Positions 6,576 to 12,666 of a stretch of 12,666 nucleotides of DNA are shown here, piece by piece. The notes beneath the pieces were generated by a model. That model did not search any database. It saw only the letters and a program-made list of their open reading frames with translations, and was not told the origin of the DNA. The stretch comes from Candidatus Thorarchaeota archaeon (GTDB lineage: Archaea > Asgardarchaeota > Thorarchaeia > Thorarchaeales > Thorarchaeaceae). The stretch is from positions 524,479 to 537,144 of the forward strand of contig CP070658.1 of assembly GCA_020355105.1 (NCBI GenBank). The letters are read 5' to 3'. A program made the translations under genes and the position numbers. The stretch's first letter is position 1, and each line of letters starts with the position of its first letter.

Positions 6576-7274
6576 GTGACGATCGCAATCGTCAAGTTCC
6601 CGGGTACGAACAGCGAGAAGGACGTACTCCGAGCGCTGCAAGCGATTCCTGATGCCGAACCACAAATCGTATTGAGCCGCCAGGATCCCGCTCTTCTTCT
6701 CCAGGCAGACGGAGTCATAATCCCTGGGGGACTATCCTATGGGGACTATGTTCGCGCAAATGCGGCTGCCGCTATCGACGACATGAGAGATGTAGTCAGA
6801 GAGATTGCAGACTCAGGAAGACCCATGTTGGGCATAGGCAATGGCTTTCAGATTCTGTCTGAGTTCAAGATCCTTCCCGGCAGCTTGAGGCCGAACAAAT
6901 CAGGGAGGTTTGTTTCCAAGTGGGTCTATCTTCGTGTGTGCGAGAACCCGACAAGTTTTACCGAAGGTCTTGAGGGCAAGATTGTTCGTATCCCGGTTGC
7001 TCACTCAGAAGGCAGGTATCAAGTTGGCAAGAAGAGACTGGAAAAGCTGAACAACTCGCATGAGGTTGTTCTTAGGTACTGCGATGTAGATGGGGAGATT
7101 ACATCAGATGCGAACCCTAACGGGTCCATTGAGAACATAGCAGGAGTAGTCAGTGAGAACGGGAACGTCCTCGGCCTAATGCCACACCCCGAGCGTGCTG
7201 TGAGAGGAGAAGCTGGATCCAACGATGGCCTACTGATACTGGAGAACTTTGTTAGGACAACACTAGACCGATAG
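6576..7274 (+). CDS. purQ: PurQ homologue (FGAM synthetase glutaminase) lacking the nucleophilic Cys
   Basis: Homologue of the glutamine-hydrolysing subunit of phosphoribosylformylglycinamidine synthetase, fourth step of purine synthesis, normally delivering ammonia to PurL. Length (232 residues) and motifs are typical: FPGTNSEKDVLRAL (8-21), GGLSYGDYVR (51-60), the elbow GIGNGFQIL (86-94), AHSEGRY (142-148) and the catalytic His/Glu in PHPE (203-206). The striking oddity is at residue 88. The family motif is GICNGFQ with Cys as nucleophile, but here codon GGC (6837-6839) gives Gly. A single T-to-G difference from TGC would explain it. Without Cys88 glutaminase activity is not expected. GTG at 6576 is supported by AGGAGG (6561-6566), 9 bases upstream. 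The purL homologue begins immediately after the stop. It could be an ammonia-dependent or non-catalytic subunit, a repurposed paralogue, or carry a sequencing error. Confidence 0.92.
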   Translation: MTIAIVKFPGTNSEKDVLRALQAIPDAEPQIVLSRQDPALLLQADGVIIPGGLSYGDYVRANAAAAIDDMRDVVREIADSGRPMLGIGNGFQILSEFKILPGSLRPNKSGRFVSKWVYLRVCENPTSFTEGLEGKIVRIPVAHSEGRYQVGKKRLEKLNNSHEVVLRYCDVDGEITSDANPNGSIENIAGVVSENGNVLGLMPHPERAVRGEAGSNDGLLILENFVRTTLDR

Positions 7275-7275
7275 G

Positions 7276-9417
7276 GTGCCCACGATGCTCGATGACCGCG
7301 AACATGACCAACTAACCGTAGCACTCGGGAGAGATCCTACCGAAACCGAACTGCACATTGTTGGCGCGATGTGGTCTGAGCGCCGCAGCTATAAGAGTAG
7401 CAGGCGATGGTTCCAGCTGTTCAAGACAGATGGTGAGAGGGTTGTTCTCGGCCTTGGTGGGGGAGCTGGATTGGTAGACCTTGGGGATGATGTGATTCTT
7501 GGCATATCCCTAGAGTCAAATAACCATCCCTTTCAGCTCAATCCGTACAGCGGTGCGGCTAGCGGAGTCGCCGGCGTAATCAGTGACGTGATCTCGCACG
7601 GATGCAGACCTGTCGGTCTAATGAACTGTCTCCGTTTTGGAAGCCCACAGAAGGCTAAGAACGCAAAGAACCTTGGCGACGCAGCCAGAGGGATCTCAGA
7701 TTTTGCGAATAGCGTCGGAATCCCGATGGTGGGGGGAGAGTTGGAGTTCGACCAGTCCTTCGAACGGAATAGTCTATTCAATGTGGCCTGTATCGGCGTC
7801 ACTGAAACGGATAAGATAGTCAGAGGAGTGGTTTCCAGCCCGGGGGATTCACTGATACTCTTTGGAGCCAAGACAGCAAACGAACGACTTGTAGCGCCCT
7901 CCAAGGAAGCAACTCCTACGGGGAGTCCGCTTGCGAAGAGAGTCCTCATAGACACTCTAGAGCAACTGCTTGAAGGAAGATATTTGTCGGGTCTGAAAGA
8001 TCTCGGCGGCGGTGGACTAGCATCAGCTTGTGCCAAGTTGGCCGCCGAGGGGAACCTAGGATTCGAGATCCTTGTTGAGAAGGTACCCCTGGAGGAGGAC
8101 GACATTCAGCCAATTGACATACTACTCTCTGAGTCACAGGACCGTATGTTGGCTGTTGTCACACCGCAGAATCTTGAAAACGTGCTGGGAATCCTGGGTG
8201 AAAACAATGTGCCACACGCTGTCATCGGAGAGGTCACAGATGACAACATGCTGACCATGCACTATTACGTAGACGAGATAGCAAAGATACCAGTTGTACT
8301 GCTTGTGAGTGGTTTCCCAGAACCAGAACGACGGGAAGAGTACCTGCCGGAACGGACCGCCTCAACCGCATGGCTGATGGAGCCTAAAGACCATTCAAAG
8401 GTACTACTCTCGCTTCTTCAATCGGTCAATATCTCCAGCAGAGAATGGCTTTACAGCCAGTTCGACCAGCACATCCAAGGAAACACACTTGTGGATGCCG
8501 GAGAGAACGCTGGGGTCCTGGAGCTACCCAAAGGCAAGAGAGTTGCTTTCACAGCCGCATGCAATTCAACATGGTGCCTTCTAGACCCGTTCATTGGCGC
8601 AGCTAACTCAGCTGCTCTTGCTCTAAGGAACATAGTGTCCATGGGCGCGGAGCCTATACTAATCGCTGATTGTCTTAATCTGGGGAACCCAGAACGTCCA
8701 GAACCCTACGCCCAATTCGTAGAGACTGCAAGGGGGATTGGTGAGTTCTCCCATCACTTTGACATTCCAGTGGTGACTGGGAATGTATCGCCATATAACG
8801 AGGCGGAGGTGGAGGGTGCTGTTTCGAGGATTAACCCAACACCTCAGATAATCATGGCGGGGGCTTTGGGGCAGGGACGTCTACCACTAAGAAGGAACCT
8901 TTGTACACCGTGGGCCAACGTGTTCCTGGTCGGTGAAACTCATAGAGAACTGAATGGGACCGAATTTCAGCGATTTCAACTTGGTGCTGTCGAAGGAATC
9001 CCACCGGGATATCAACCCGAGGTTGAGAAGAAGACAATGAATGCAGTGCTCTCCGCCATCGAAAAAGGATTGGTTAGATCCTGCAACAATATTGGCAGAG
9101 GAGGACTGGGTGTCGCATTACTGAAGATGGTAATCAGGGGTGACTACGGGTTTAGACTCGATATCTCAGACGTTCCAGGGACTGCCAAGACTCAATCAGA
9201 CATACTCTACTCTGAGAGTTCTGCAAGGTACATCGTGGAAGTGACAGAAACCAAGCAACCTGAATTCCTTGAAACTATGAATCAGCACGCTGTGCCTGTC
9301 TGCGAACTAGGATTGACCATGGCTGAGCCGAAAGCGAGCTTCGGGAGCTTTGTGATTGATAGGGAGGACGCCCAGAAGAGCTATGAGAAAGGGCTCCGTC
9401 GATACATGAAGAAGTAG
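7276..9417 (+). CDS. purL: PurL homologue (FGAM synthetase) with eroded active-site motifs
   Basis: Homologue of the ATP-dependent synthetase subunit, close in length (713 residues) to the small-PurL form of Bacillus. The duplicated AIRS-like architecture is clear: AMWSERRSYKSSR (31-43), LESNNHP (79-85), GLKDLGGGGLASA (239-251) and LLSESQDRM (283-291) in the first half; GAEP (457-460), LNLGNPERPE (467-476), TGNVSPYNE (501-509) and GRGGLGVAL (607-615) in the second. Several signature residues are changed. EHC is ERR (35-37), SHNHP is SNNHP (81-85), GRDGIHGATFAS is replaced around 201-214, DCNxRY is ACNSTW (428-433), and HDVSEGGLG is NNIGRGGLG (604-612). The two first-half histidines are catalytic in studied PurLs, so standard activity is doubtful although the frame is intact. 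GTG 7276 is one base after the purQ stop. ATG 7285, with GGGTG 6 bases upstream, is an equally plausible start. No purS is adjacent. Confidence 0.92.
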   Translation: MPTMLDDREHDQLTVALGRDPTETELHIVGAMWSERRSYKSSRRWFQLFKTDGERVVLGLGGGAGLVDLGDDVILGISLESNNHPFQLNPYSGAASGVAGVISDVISHGCRPVGLMNCLRFGSPQKAKNAKNLGDAARGISDFANSVGIPMVGGELEFDQSFERNSLFNVACIGVTETDKIVRGVVSSPGDSLILFGAKTANERLVAPSKEATPTGSPLAKRVLIDTLEQLLEGRYLSGLKDLGGGGLASACAKLAAEGNLGFEILVEKVPLEEDDIQPIDILLSESQDRMLAVVTPQNLENVLGILGENNVPHAVIGEVTDDNMLTMHYYVDEIAKIPVVLLVSGFPEPERREEYLPERTASTAWLMEPKDHSKVLLSLLQSVNISSREWLYSQFDQHIQGNTLVDAGENAGVLELPKGKRVAFTAACNSTWCLLDPFIGAANSAALALRNIVSMGAEPILIADCLNLGNPERPEPYAQFVETARGIGEFSHHFDIPVVTGNVSPYNEAEVEGAVSRINPTPQIIMAGALGQGRLPLRRNLCTPWANVFLVGETHRELNGTEFQRFQLGAVEGIPPGYQPEVEKKTMNAVLSAIEKGLVRSCNNIGRGGLGVALLKMVIRGDYGFRLDISDVPGTAKTQSDILYSESSARYIVEVTETKQPEFLETMNQHAVPVCELGLTMAEPKASFGSFVIDREDAQKSYEKGLRRYMKK

Positions 9418-9437
9418 GTGAGGTTCGCCTATCTAGC

Positions 9438-9782
9438 TCATTTCTTCGGAGGCAATCCGCGGGCATACTCAATTGATTTCCTCAGAAGCCCTCTGAAGCG
9501 CTCGAGGTCTTCAACGAACTCAGAAGACGCTTGTACATATTCCTTCATCGCCATGCCTTCTCTCGGCTCAAACTTCCTAAGATCTGGAAGGCGGGACATG
9601 GCCTCTTTCAGGTCATCTTGAGCCATCCGGAGGAAGAGTTTCGATTGGTGGACGCCACAGAACATGTTCCCATTCATGAAGAATGCGTACTGACCGAACA
9701 TCTTCTTCTTCTCACACTCTACTCCTTGCAGGTTCTCTTCCAGGAGTTGGAGCAAATCTTCGGAGGGTCGTTCCCAGCTCAT
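9438..9782 (-). CDS. TfoX N-terminal-domain protein
   Basis: A TfoX N-terminal-domain protein of about 114 residues. The diagnostic region is KKKMFGQYAFFMNGNMFCGV followed by KLFLRM and then FEPREGMAMKEYV, the usual glycine/aromatic beta core and the closing helix. In gammaproteobacteria TfoX promotes competence. Stand-alone archaeal and bacterial versions of the N-terminal domain have no settled role, so no DNA-uptake function is implied. The start is placed at ATG 9782 because AGAAGGTG (9789-9796, minus strand) lies 6 bases upstream and the length then fits single-domain members. ATG 9809 and GTG 9854 are open in frame and would add 9 and 24 residues but lack a good binding site. It converges on purL with a 20-base gap and is divergent from the deacetylase gene. 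Confidence 0.8.
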   Translation of the reverse strand: MSWERPSEDLLQLLEENLQGVECEKKKMFGQYAFFMNGNMFCGVHQSKLFLRMAQDDLKEAMSRLPDLRKFEPREGMAMKEYVQASSEFVEDLERFRGLLRKSIEYARGLPPKK

Positions 9783-9788
9783 CCAAAA

Positions 9789-9796
9789 CACCTTCT
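9789..9796 (-). promoter_or_regulatory. Ribosome binding site favouring the short TfoX-domain start
   Basis: AGAAGGTG on the minus strand matches AGGTG of the consensus and is 6 bases from ATG 9782. No comparable site precedes the longer starts at 9809 or 9854. Confidence 0.45.
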
Positions 9797-9871
9797 GTTC
9801 GTCTGTCATGCCAGGCGTTATTTGTTCCGGCCAAAGTCTGATGTGCGCCCTCACTCTCGAGAAAACGCTGG

Positions 9872-9880
9872 GATAATAAG
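9872..9880 (+). promoter_or_regulatory. Possible TATA box of the deacetylase gene
   Basis: GATAATAAG would give a transcript start near 9902 and a leader of about 13 bases to ATG 9915. A second AT-rich element (TTTTTAAG, 9885-9892) would instead give a leaderless transcript. Either fits the weak ribosome binding site seen here. Confidence 0.35.
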
Positions 9881-9914
9881 TCCGTTTTTAAGACAGAAGT
9901 CGAGTGCTCACAAC

Positions 9915-11063
9915 ATGAGAGGGAAACTGCAATACCCATATTCTGAAGCTCTGATGAACTATGAGTTCAGGACGGATCATCCACTCAAACCCGATAGACT
10001 TCGCCTTACCTATGAGTTGTCTAGGGACCTAGGTCTGTTGGACTCTGTTGAACTCTTCGAGCCCACAATGCCCACAAGGGAGGACATAGAGCTATTCCAC
10101 TCACCAGACTACGTGGATGCAGTCATCGAGAGCGGAGAGTCCCTGACTCCAAAGCCTGAATATGGGCTTGGGACATCCGACAACCCCGTGTTCCCAAACT
10201 TATACGATGCGGCCATCAGGTATGTCGGTGCCACGCTTGATGCAATGAAAGCAATCATTGGAGGTGCTTCCAACGCGTTTGTTATCTCAGGCGGTCTGCA
10301 TCATGCGCACCGTAACTTGGCCTCAGGATTTTGCGTCTTCAATGACGTCGTCATCTCCATCCACCACCTCCTACAGAAGAAGAAGGCCAGAATCCTCTAC
10401 TTTGATTTCGATGCTCATCACGGTGATGGGGTTCAGAACGCGTTCTACGACTCAAAGGATATCTTGACAATCTCTGTGCATCAAACAGGTCAGACGCTCT
10501 TTCCGGGTACGGGATACATCCACGAGATGGGAAAAGGTGAAGGGTTGGGCTATGCTGTCAACATCCCTGTCTTGCCAGGGGCTGGAAGCGAGGAGCTAAT
10601 CAAGGTGGTAGACGAGGTTGTGGTTCCACTCTTTGAGTCTTTCAAACCGAACCTTCTTGTGACTCAGCTTGGAGTCGATGGTCACTTCATGGATCCCTTG
10701 GCCTACCTAGCCTATACCACCCACGGCTTTGAGTTCACTCTACAGAAGCTCAAGAAGATGTCAGATGATATCTGTGACATTGGGTGGCTCGCCGTTGGAG
10801 GAGGAGGATATCATCCAGTGAATGTCGCTCGACTGTGGTCGCTATTCCTTGCAACAATCCTTGAGGAGGATGTTCCCAAGGAACTCCCCAAGTCATTCCT
10901 GGAGAGATGCCGCAGTCTTGGCTATGCGAATCCTCCCGAAAGAATGAGGGATGAAGAACTGGTTGTGCAGGCATACCTTCCTCGCGAACAGGTTGTGCTT
11001 GACTTGGACAGAGTCATACGTAGACTGAAGGAAATGGTCTTCCCCTATCACGGAATGGCCTAG
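9915..11063 (+). CDS. Histone deacetylase / AcuC-family zinc amidohydrolase
   Basis: Cytoplasmic arginase-fold, zinc-dependent deacylase of 382 residues. Expected substrates are acetyl-lysine on proteins, such as acetylated archaeal chromatin proteins or acetyl-CoA synthetase, or acetylpolyamines; the sequence does not decide which. Active-site residues are complete: the His pair in GGLHHAH (129-130), zinc ligands Asp166 and His168 in YFDFDAHHGDGV, zinc ligand Asp255 in LGVDGH, and the transition-state Tyr299 in GGGGYHP. The N-terminal DHPLKPDRLRLTYEL (21-35) and FHSPDYVDAV (61-70) are typical of AcuC-type members. The start is ATG 9915. The frame is open further upstream to 9531, but that part is antisense to the TfoX-domain gene and shows no family similarity. 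The ribosome binding site is weak, so a short-leader transcript is likely. It ends 4 bases before the convergent SCP2-like gene. Confidence 0.93.
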   Translation: MRGKLQYPYSEALMNYEFRTDHPLKPDRLRLTYELSRDLGLLDSVELFEPTMPTREDIELFHSPDYVDAVIESGESLTPKPEYGLGTSDNPVFPNLYDAAIRYVGATLDAMKAIIGGASNAFVISGGLHHAHRNLASGFCVFNDVVISIHHLLQKKKARILYFDFDAHHGDGVQNAFYDSKDILTISVHQTGQTLFPGTGYIHEMGKGEGLGYAVNIPVLPGAGSEELIKVVDEVVVPLFESFKPNLLVTQLGVDGHFMDPLAYLAYTTHGFEFTLQKLKKMSDDICDIGWLAVGGGGYHPVNVARLWSLFLATILEEDVPKELPKSFLERCRSLGYANPPERMRDEELVVQAYLPREQVVLDLDRVIRRLKEMVFPYHGMA

Positions 11064-11067
11064 CGAC

Positions 11068-11694
11068 CTACGAATGCTCATCCATGGCCTCGGATAATGT
11101 GTCTATCCACTTCTTGATGATCTTTGTAACCATGTCTGAAGCTGCGGCGAGTATTATTGAGTCTGCGTCGTCAGACATTAGGGAAGAGGGATCGACACCA
11201 GAACGAGCCATGCGAAGTAGAGTCGGATAGCATAGGAAACCAAGGGCTTGTACAACGTCGGTGGAATCAAGCCCGGATACTGAAACAGTTGAACCTAGGG
11301 ATTCAATGACAGACACGTTGGGGTCTGCATCGAGAACCTTGGCCAGATGCTCAAACGTCGATGTTATGACAGCGTCTGGCTCTATGCACTCATCGAATAC
11401 CTTCACTCTGCCGCGGTCAAAGACCAGAGAGTATTGCTCTTGGACGTCAGTAGTTCTGAAACAGAAGGAGATGTCTTTGAATGAGCCAGCTGACATGCTC
11501 ATGTATTCCTCGAACTCAGAGTCAGACATCTTGTGGAGGTCCCGTGCCTTATCTAGACTCACGTTGAGGGCCGCGCAGCATCCATCCACAATCGGACCAA
11601 GGTACTCCATCAGCATGAACTTGTCAATGTTAATATCATGAGCCAGCTGCGACAGACTTCTCTCAAGACTGTGCTGTCGTTCCTCTTCATTCAA
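11068..11694 (-). CDS. Probable SCP2-like (sterol carrier domain) protein
   Basis: A 208-residue protein whose middle region (about 75-155) has the rhythm of an SCP2-like lipid-binding domain: paired strands SFCFRTTDVQEQYSLVFDRG, a PDAVITSTFEHLAKVLDADP segment resembling the typical pDv-i-t-s-ehl-kll-G pattern, and a following helix. This is judged by eye and is only moderately supported. The N-terminal 60 residues and C-terminal 45 residues are helical and acidic, with no membrane segment. The longest start is TTG 11694; an in-frame TGA (11701-11703) closes the frame just upstream. No binding site is correctly spaced, as AGGAGTG at 11714-11720 is 19 bases away. Initiation is therefore uncertain and might instead be at ATG 11616 (residue 27). 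It is convergent with the deacetylase and divergent from the amidohydrolase. If the domain call is right, it would bind an acyl lipid or hydrophobic ligand. Confidence 0.72.
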   Translation of the reverse strand: MNEEERQHSLERSLSQLAHDINIDKFMLMEYLGPIVDGCCAALNVSLDKARDLHKMSDSEFEEYMSMSAGSFKDISFCFRTTDVQEQYSLVFDRGRVKVFDECIEPDAVITSTFEHLAKVLDADPNVSVIESLGSTVSVSGLDSTDVVQALGFLCYPTLLRMARSGVDPSSLMSDDADSIILAAASDMVTKIIKKWIDTLSEAMDEHS

Positions 11695-11723
11695 TTGGAT
11701 TCAGTTCAATGGACACTCCTAGA

Positions 11724-11731
11724 CCTTTTAG
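11724..11731 (-). promoter_or_regulatory. Possible TATA box of the SCP2-like gene
   Basis: CTAAAAGG on the minus strand would place the transcript start near 11702, giving a nearly leaderless message for TTG 11694. This would explain the lack of a well-spaced ribosome binding site. The motif is weak. Confidence 0.3.
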
Positions 11732-11778
11732 AGATGCTGCTATAGCTCTGCGGTTTCCTTGACCACACACACTTTTCT

Positions 11779-11786
11779 TTTATTAA
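11779..11786 (+). promoter_or_regulatory. Possible TATA box of the amidohydrolase gene
   Basis: TTTATTAA within the AT-rich centre of the 158-base divergent gap. The expected transcript start is near 11809, about 44 bases before GTG 11853. The reverse strand of the same stretch is also TATA-like, so it could serve either gene. Confidence 0.35.
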
Positions 11787-11809
11787 TCTAGAACCAGTCT
11801 AAGAACCGG
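11787..11809. repeat. Imperfect tandem 11-12 base direct repeat between TATA and start
   Basis: TCTAGAACCAG (11787-11797) is followed directly by TCTAAGAACCGG (11798-11809). The pair lies just downstream of the TATA-like element, about one helical turn apart, where an archaeal repressor would block initiation. Chance cannot be excluded for a repeat this short. Confidence 0.35.
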
Positions 11810-11852
11810 CAGATTTGCCTTGAGCCAGAGATGATACTAGAAAGGTCAAAGT

Positions 11853-12617
11853 GTGTTCGAAATGACGACTGACATCCATACGCACTTGGGAGCAGATCGC
11901 AATTCATTTGATCTAGTCAACTATGACAACTACCAGATGCTTACAGAAGAACTAGTCAGTCGAATGGATGCCTTCGGAATTGAGAAGGCTGTGCTTAGTC
12001 CACTTGAGCCATCGAAAGGAAATGAGCTCTACATAGACGCCACCGCTATCTACCCGGACCGTCTTTTTTCCGCATGCACGTTGATGCCTAGACCAATTGA
12101 TGCAGCAAGGGGAAAGCTCAAGGAGTATATTGACAAGGGTTGTGTAGCCCTCGTGCTGGATGACAGGCTATATCATCCACAGGACCCTGCTCCTCTAATT
12201 CTTGTCAGTGAGGCCGTTGAGAAGAACATCCCAGTCTATCTACATACAGACGTGATGACCACTGAAGTGATGTCGTTTATCGATAGAGCATCAACAATGT
12301 ACCCAAGCGGCAAATTCGTCATCATGCATATGGGGGGTATCTTTGGTTTCCCCCAGCTGATTCCCCTCGTGAAGCGTACGAACATATTCCTTGAGACCTC
12401 TGTCACTCTCGCTAGGATTGTTGAGTCACCTCTGCGTGTGTTCCTCGATGCGCTTCTGCAAGATATCGGTGTACCAAAGCTGGTGTTTGGTTCGGAGCAT
12501 CACAGTGAGTATCTATATCTAACTGGGGCATTGAACGATATCAACCTAAACGAAGAAACAATCAGGATAAAAACCAAAAAAAAAAACTGTCTTCACAACG
12601 GATTGAGTTTCTCGTAA
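11853..12617 (+). CDS. TIM-barrel amidohydrolase (Amidohydro_2-like), C-terminus doubtful
   Basis: Metal-dependent hydrolase or decarboxylase of the amidohydrolase superfamily; substrate unknown. It shows the metal-binding DIHTH (7-11), a second histidine in PVYLHTD (127-133), a third in VIMHMGG (156-161) and the barrel-end motif FGSEHHSEY (212-220). Family members usually have Asp in that last motif (FGSD), so Glu215 is unusual. GTG 11853 follows AAAGGT by 6 bases. ATG 11862 (MTTDIHTHLG) is an equally natural start that would remove three residues. After INLNEETIRI (230-239) the family normally has a helix ending near I-x-x-E/K-N-A-x-x-L. Here it reads into Lys codons from an A11 run (12576-12586) and a short tail with no resemblance to that helix. 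A frameshift in the homopolymer or poor sequence at the end of the contig is likely. It is divergent from the SCP2-like gene. Confidence 0.85.
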   Translation: MFEMTTDIHTHLGADRNSFDLVNYDNYQMLTEELVSRMDAFGIEKAVLSPLEPSKGNELYIDATAIYPDRLFSACTLMPRPIDAARGKLKEYIDKGCVALVLDDRLYHPQDPAPLILVSEAVEKNIPVYLHTDVMTTEVMSFIDRASTMYPSGKFVIMHMGGIFGFPQLIPLVKRTNIFLETSVTLARIVESPLRVFLDALLQDIGVPKLVFGSEHHSEYLYLTGALNDINLNEETIRIKTKKKNCLHNGLSFS

Positions 12618-12666
12618 AAGACAAATATTAAATAAGAATCCACAAGATAAATAAGAAACGAAATTA
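12576..12666. other. A11 homopolymer and AT-rich end of window
   Basis: An uninterrupted run of eleven A (12576-12586) inside the last codons of the amidohydrolase is followed, after a short mixed stretch, by a strongly AT-rich segment (about 12598-12666) unlike the balanced composition of the rest of the window. I see no gene, hairpin or repeat in it. It could be ordinary intergenic DNA or a low-quality contig end. Confidence 0.5.

Noticed and set aside
7533..8105. 190-codon open frame on the minus strand within purL
   Set aside because: Antisense shadow of the purL frame, low-complexity Ser/Pro/Leu content and no recognisable domain.
9531..9914. 128-residue N-terminal extension of the deacetylase frame
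   Set aside because: It is antisense to the TfoX-domain gene and spans the promoter region, and the deacetylase family begins at about ATG 9915.

Overview
The window reads as a gene-dense archaeal chromosome segment of intermediate GC. The evidence is strong GGAGG-type ribosome binding sites mixed with TATA-like boxes, frequent GTG and TTG starts, an NDP-forming acyl-CoA synthetase alpha subunit, a type 2 isopentenyl-diphosphate isomerase, and a tubulin/FtsZ-superfamily GTPase. An Asgard archaeon, for instance a Thorarchaeia-like lineage, would fit this gene set and base composition. That placement is inference from gene content, because no rRNA or taxonomic marker is present. There is no tRNA, rRNA, CRISPR array, insertion sequence or origin that I can see. 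The longest gaps between genes are about 160 bases, so no gene-free stretch exceeds 300 bases.

Positions 1-3206 (+) hold a tight three-gene cassette. It has a helical protein cut by the left edge, a divergent FtsZ/tubulin-like GTPase with all nucleotide-binding loops recognisable, and a second helical protein of unknown family. Positions 3308-4714 (+) encode a stand-alone CoA-binding/ligase subunit of an NDP-forming acyl-CoA synthetase. It converges on a minus-strand pair (6416-4756): a cysteine-rich DUF3795-type protein followed by type 2 IPP isomerase, an archaeal isoprenoid-lipid pathway enzyme.

Positions 6576-9417 (+) carry adjacent purQ and purL homologues, the glutaminase and synthetase parts of FGAM synthetase. 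Both have intact frames and clear family scaffolds, but both lack residues normally essential: the PurQ nucleophilic Cys is Gly, and the PurL EHC and SHNHP motifs are ERR and SNNHP. Several further PurL signature motifs are also eroded. No purS is next to them. This is the most unexpected feature here. It could be a repurposed PurQ/PurL-like complex, an ammonia-using variant, or decaying genes.

Positions 9438-12617 hold four independent-looking genes in alternating orientation: a TfoX N-terminal-domain protein (-), a zinc-dependent histone-deacetylase/AcuC-type amidohydrolase (+), an SCP2-like protein (-), and a TIM-barrel amidohydrolase (+). The last one's C-terminus runs into an A11 homopolymer and an AT-rich end of the window. 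Divergent pairs share short promoter regions in which TATA-like boxes can be picked out. Several start codons were reassigned from the longest possible frame on the basis of ribosome binding sites and family length.
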